Below, piece after piece: positions 61,695 to 64,000 of a stretch of DNA of 64,000 bases. This DNA is from Callaeas wilsoni (Eukaryota; Chordata; Aves; Passeriformes; Callaeidae): NCBI GenBank assembly GCA_013398955.1, contig VWPU01011604.1, positions 54,525 to 118,524 on the forward strand, in the 5' to 3' direction. Each line of letters starts with the position of its first letter. Within the stretch, counting starts at the first letter, position 1. The position numbers were made by a program, and so were the translations under genes. The notes below the pieces were generated by a model. It did not search any database, was not told the DNA's origin, and was given only the letters and a program-made list of their open reading frames with translations.

Positions 61695-64000
61695 GGACAG
61701 GCAAACTGTATTATATGTCAAATTAGACATCTAAACACTGAAAAATCCCCAAACTTTTAACAAATAGATTAAAGTGTTTGACCAAGCCCAAGATTTTCAA
61801 CACCAGAAATTCTTAAATTCTTCACAAAGTCTTTTTGGTTTTTTTTGGAGGTGGGGGGAAGGGGGAAGGAAATAGAATGAGGGGATGTGTATTTTGAAGG
61901 GAATTTATATTTTGAAGAATGTCAGTTCTTCAAGGGATTTGTTTGTGCAATAAATCAGCTGTTGATTGAGAGAGAAATAGAAGTGTCTATGGAAAATCTA
62001 GGATAAATCAATAGTTTTGCAATTTTTCATCACTCATGAGTAAGCATACATAAATAATAAATATGAGCTGAAGATCTCCACATGAAATCTATCTGCATTA
62101 AAACTGAAGCTAAATTAGAGCATGCTATGGAATGAGACTCCTCATAATACAAAGTGCATTTGGCTTTCTGATTTATTTAGCTGAATCACAACAGAGGTCA
62201 GGATCCCTATAGAATTTAGTGGCATTTTCACTTTTTCTGTTTTTATATTTCAGGTTTTTTATAACTTTTTTTTTTTAGCTATGATTGTTGTGTAAACCAG
62301 ATCGCCTTGCTTTGTTGACTATCACTAACATGTATTAGCCAGACTACAAAAGAAACAATGTAATTTAAATCCTGCTGCTTCCCTGTCAATTCAAGGTCAT
62401 CTGAATGTCACTGACCTATGTTTTCTTTAGTTTAATGTCTGCTTTTATGGATTTTCTACATCTTTTTACTGTAAGAAGCCTTATGGTCCAGTATGACAGA
62501 CACACTACTTATAGCCTTTATTAATTAGTGCAATTCTTACCAAAATACATAATCTTACCATATTTTACTCTGCATTTATCTTCACATATTCTTATATGAA
62601 AATGAGAGGAGGGAAATTTTTAGTTTAATGATAGAACAAATTATGTAAAAACTTGTGCTCATATGAAAAGGAACAAGACTTACCAATGTGTTACTCTTTC
62701 CTGGAAGGAGCAAATGTCTTCTCCCTCTTAGTATTAGACTGTTGACATTTTTAAATAGCTATATTGTCTGAATAAGTATTTCTGAACACAAGACTATCCC
62801 TACTATACATTTTTCCGATGTCTAAAACAGAAAGGCAGCCCCAAACTCAAAGAATCAATCGCATCAGTGCAACTGAAAGATGGAAAGAGTAGGTAAAATA
62901 CACTGTGATGTGTATTCCCTGTAATTTCTGTCATTAAATTTTCATAGATATTCCAACGAAGACCCTTCAAAGGAAGAATTTAACAGAATATTTACAAGAA
63001 AGTCCCAATCTTATGGGGTATTGTAGGCCAAAATGTTGTAGAATAGTAGAAAGTATTTTAAAATGTTACCAGTGGTGATTGGAGTTGGAAATAGTGTTGG
63101 CCTAACCAAGGAACACCCAACCCCCTCACCACCTTCAAGTCCCCCTCACAGCTCCTTGTAAGTACATACACAGCACAAACTTGTTATGTTGTGTCATGTT
63201 CTTCATCCTGGAGCAAAGACAACAGGAGGCTGTTCTCCACCATCCCTGAGACCCACAAGGCCATATCTCTTGATATCACAAGCACAGGCACTGTGCAGAC
63301 CACAGACAGCCTGAACATCTGAGAGATGTCTTTGCTGTACTAATGTACACAAAGACTAATTCCACAACAGAATTCAAGGGTGAATCACAAATATTTTTAT
63401 TTTTACAAAAAGATCCATGAATCTGTCAGAGGAAAACTCCAGGGAGTCATACACGCCTTGCCATGGTACTACATCCTGAATGGAGGACTGTTTGCTTTAC
63501 TTCTTTACTTCACTTATGCCTTCTGATTCCAGTTTGAGCACTTGGTATTTTCTGCCTCATTTTTTCTCTGCATTTAGTATTCAGCTTTGCACCTTATCTA
63601 ATAATATCAACTCCTACCATCCAAAATCTTTCCCATCTTCTTTCTGGACTGCTTGAGAAATAAGTGTTTTCTTAAGAAATATTATGATGTTGGGTTTTAT
63701 ATTTCTGGTCACCTGTTGCAAATTGATGTGGGTGTTTAGCTAAGTCTCTGCTTTTTGCCCAGGCCTCCGGCAGCAGACAGTAGCTTTATTGGGGTGGCCA
63801 GCACCTCAAGAAGCACTTTCGCTCACAAGTTCTTTAATAATGGCTGATTCAGTCTATTATAGAATGAATTATTTATTTAATAGACACAAAACTAACAGAC
63901 ATAAGACTTAAAACAAACTATATACTACACAGGAATAAGAATAAAAGAAACTACTAGTAGATATATCCAGCACAAGCTTAAAGGTATCATCAATTTTACA
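61695..64000. other. Non-coding, nothing recognised
   Basis: AT-rich unique sequence, with a somewhat more GC-rich patch at about 63100-63320 that may be an unrecognised old repeat. No gene or RNA was identified up to the window edge. Confidence 0.5.

Noticed and set aside
61309..61734. 141-codon lysine-rich frame and matching phenylalanine-rich minus-strand frames
   Set aside because: They are translation of the poly-A tract.
1..64000. CRISPR arrays, bacterial operons, phage or plasmid genes
   Set aside because: No regularly spaced repeats, ribosome-binding-site-led gene chains or prokaryotic protein families were seen. The LINE and LTR content shows a vertebrate nuclear genome.

Overview
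This window looks like a stretch of bird nuclear genome, probably a gene desert or a very large intron. The evidence is its AT-rich, single-copy-looking sequence with several CR1 LINE fragments (the dominant avian retrotransposon), solo long terminal repeats (LTRs) of types common in bird genomes, no long open reading frames and one assembly gap. I recognise the first LTR type (331-923) from songbird genomes by memory, so a passerine is my best guess, but that is not proven here. I found no intact protein-coding gene, rRNA, tRNA, CRISPR array or bacterial-type operon. Nearly every longer reading frame is explained by a repeat.

Layout. 1-5213: one solo LTR with an apparent 5-bp target duplication (331-923), one coding-like but frameshifted relic on the minus strand (1138-1679) and plain sequence. 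5214-5879: a 5'-truncated minus-strand CR1. 7334-8428: a minus-strand LTR of a GC-rich ~1.1-kb family, called family II here. 8429-16581: featureless. 16582-17914: a family II LTR followed by the 3' half of an ERVL-like LTR (family III). 21199-22229: another family II LTR, inserted beside or within a very old CR1. 22600-32560: featureless apart from low-complexity DNA. 32565-34056: the longest CR1, plus strand, with recognisable but broken reverse transcriptase. 35276-35680: a GGAGA pentanucleotide array with a 78-base gap. 36549-37635: a family II LTR. 38705-41235: a nested cluster of CR1 pieces in both orientations and at least two LTR insertions, one of them an apparent III/II chimera. 46514-46795: a CR1 3' end joined to an LTR fragment. 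57768-58010: an ancient CR1-like remnant. 60639-61225: a nearly complete family III LTR. 61470-61694: a 225-base poly-A tract. The rest is AT-rich sequence in which I see nothing definable.

The window is best read as a record of retroelement insertion and decay rather than as a set of cooperating genes. I see no convincing sign of a new functional system. The items most worth checking are the chimeric LTR at 40232-40853, the nested CR1/LTR cluster around it, the unidentified frameshifted coding relic at 1138-1679, and the perfect 17-bp inverted repeat at 47525-47561. Family labels I-III are local names; I could not run a repeat library.
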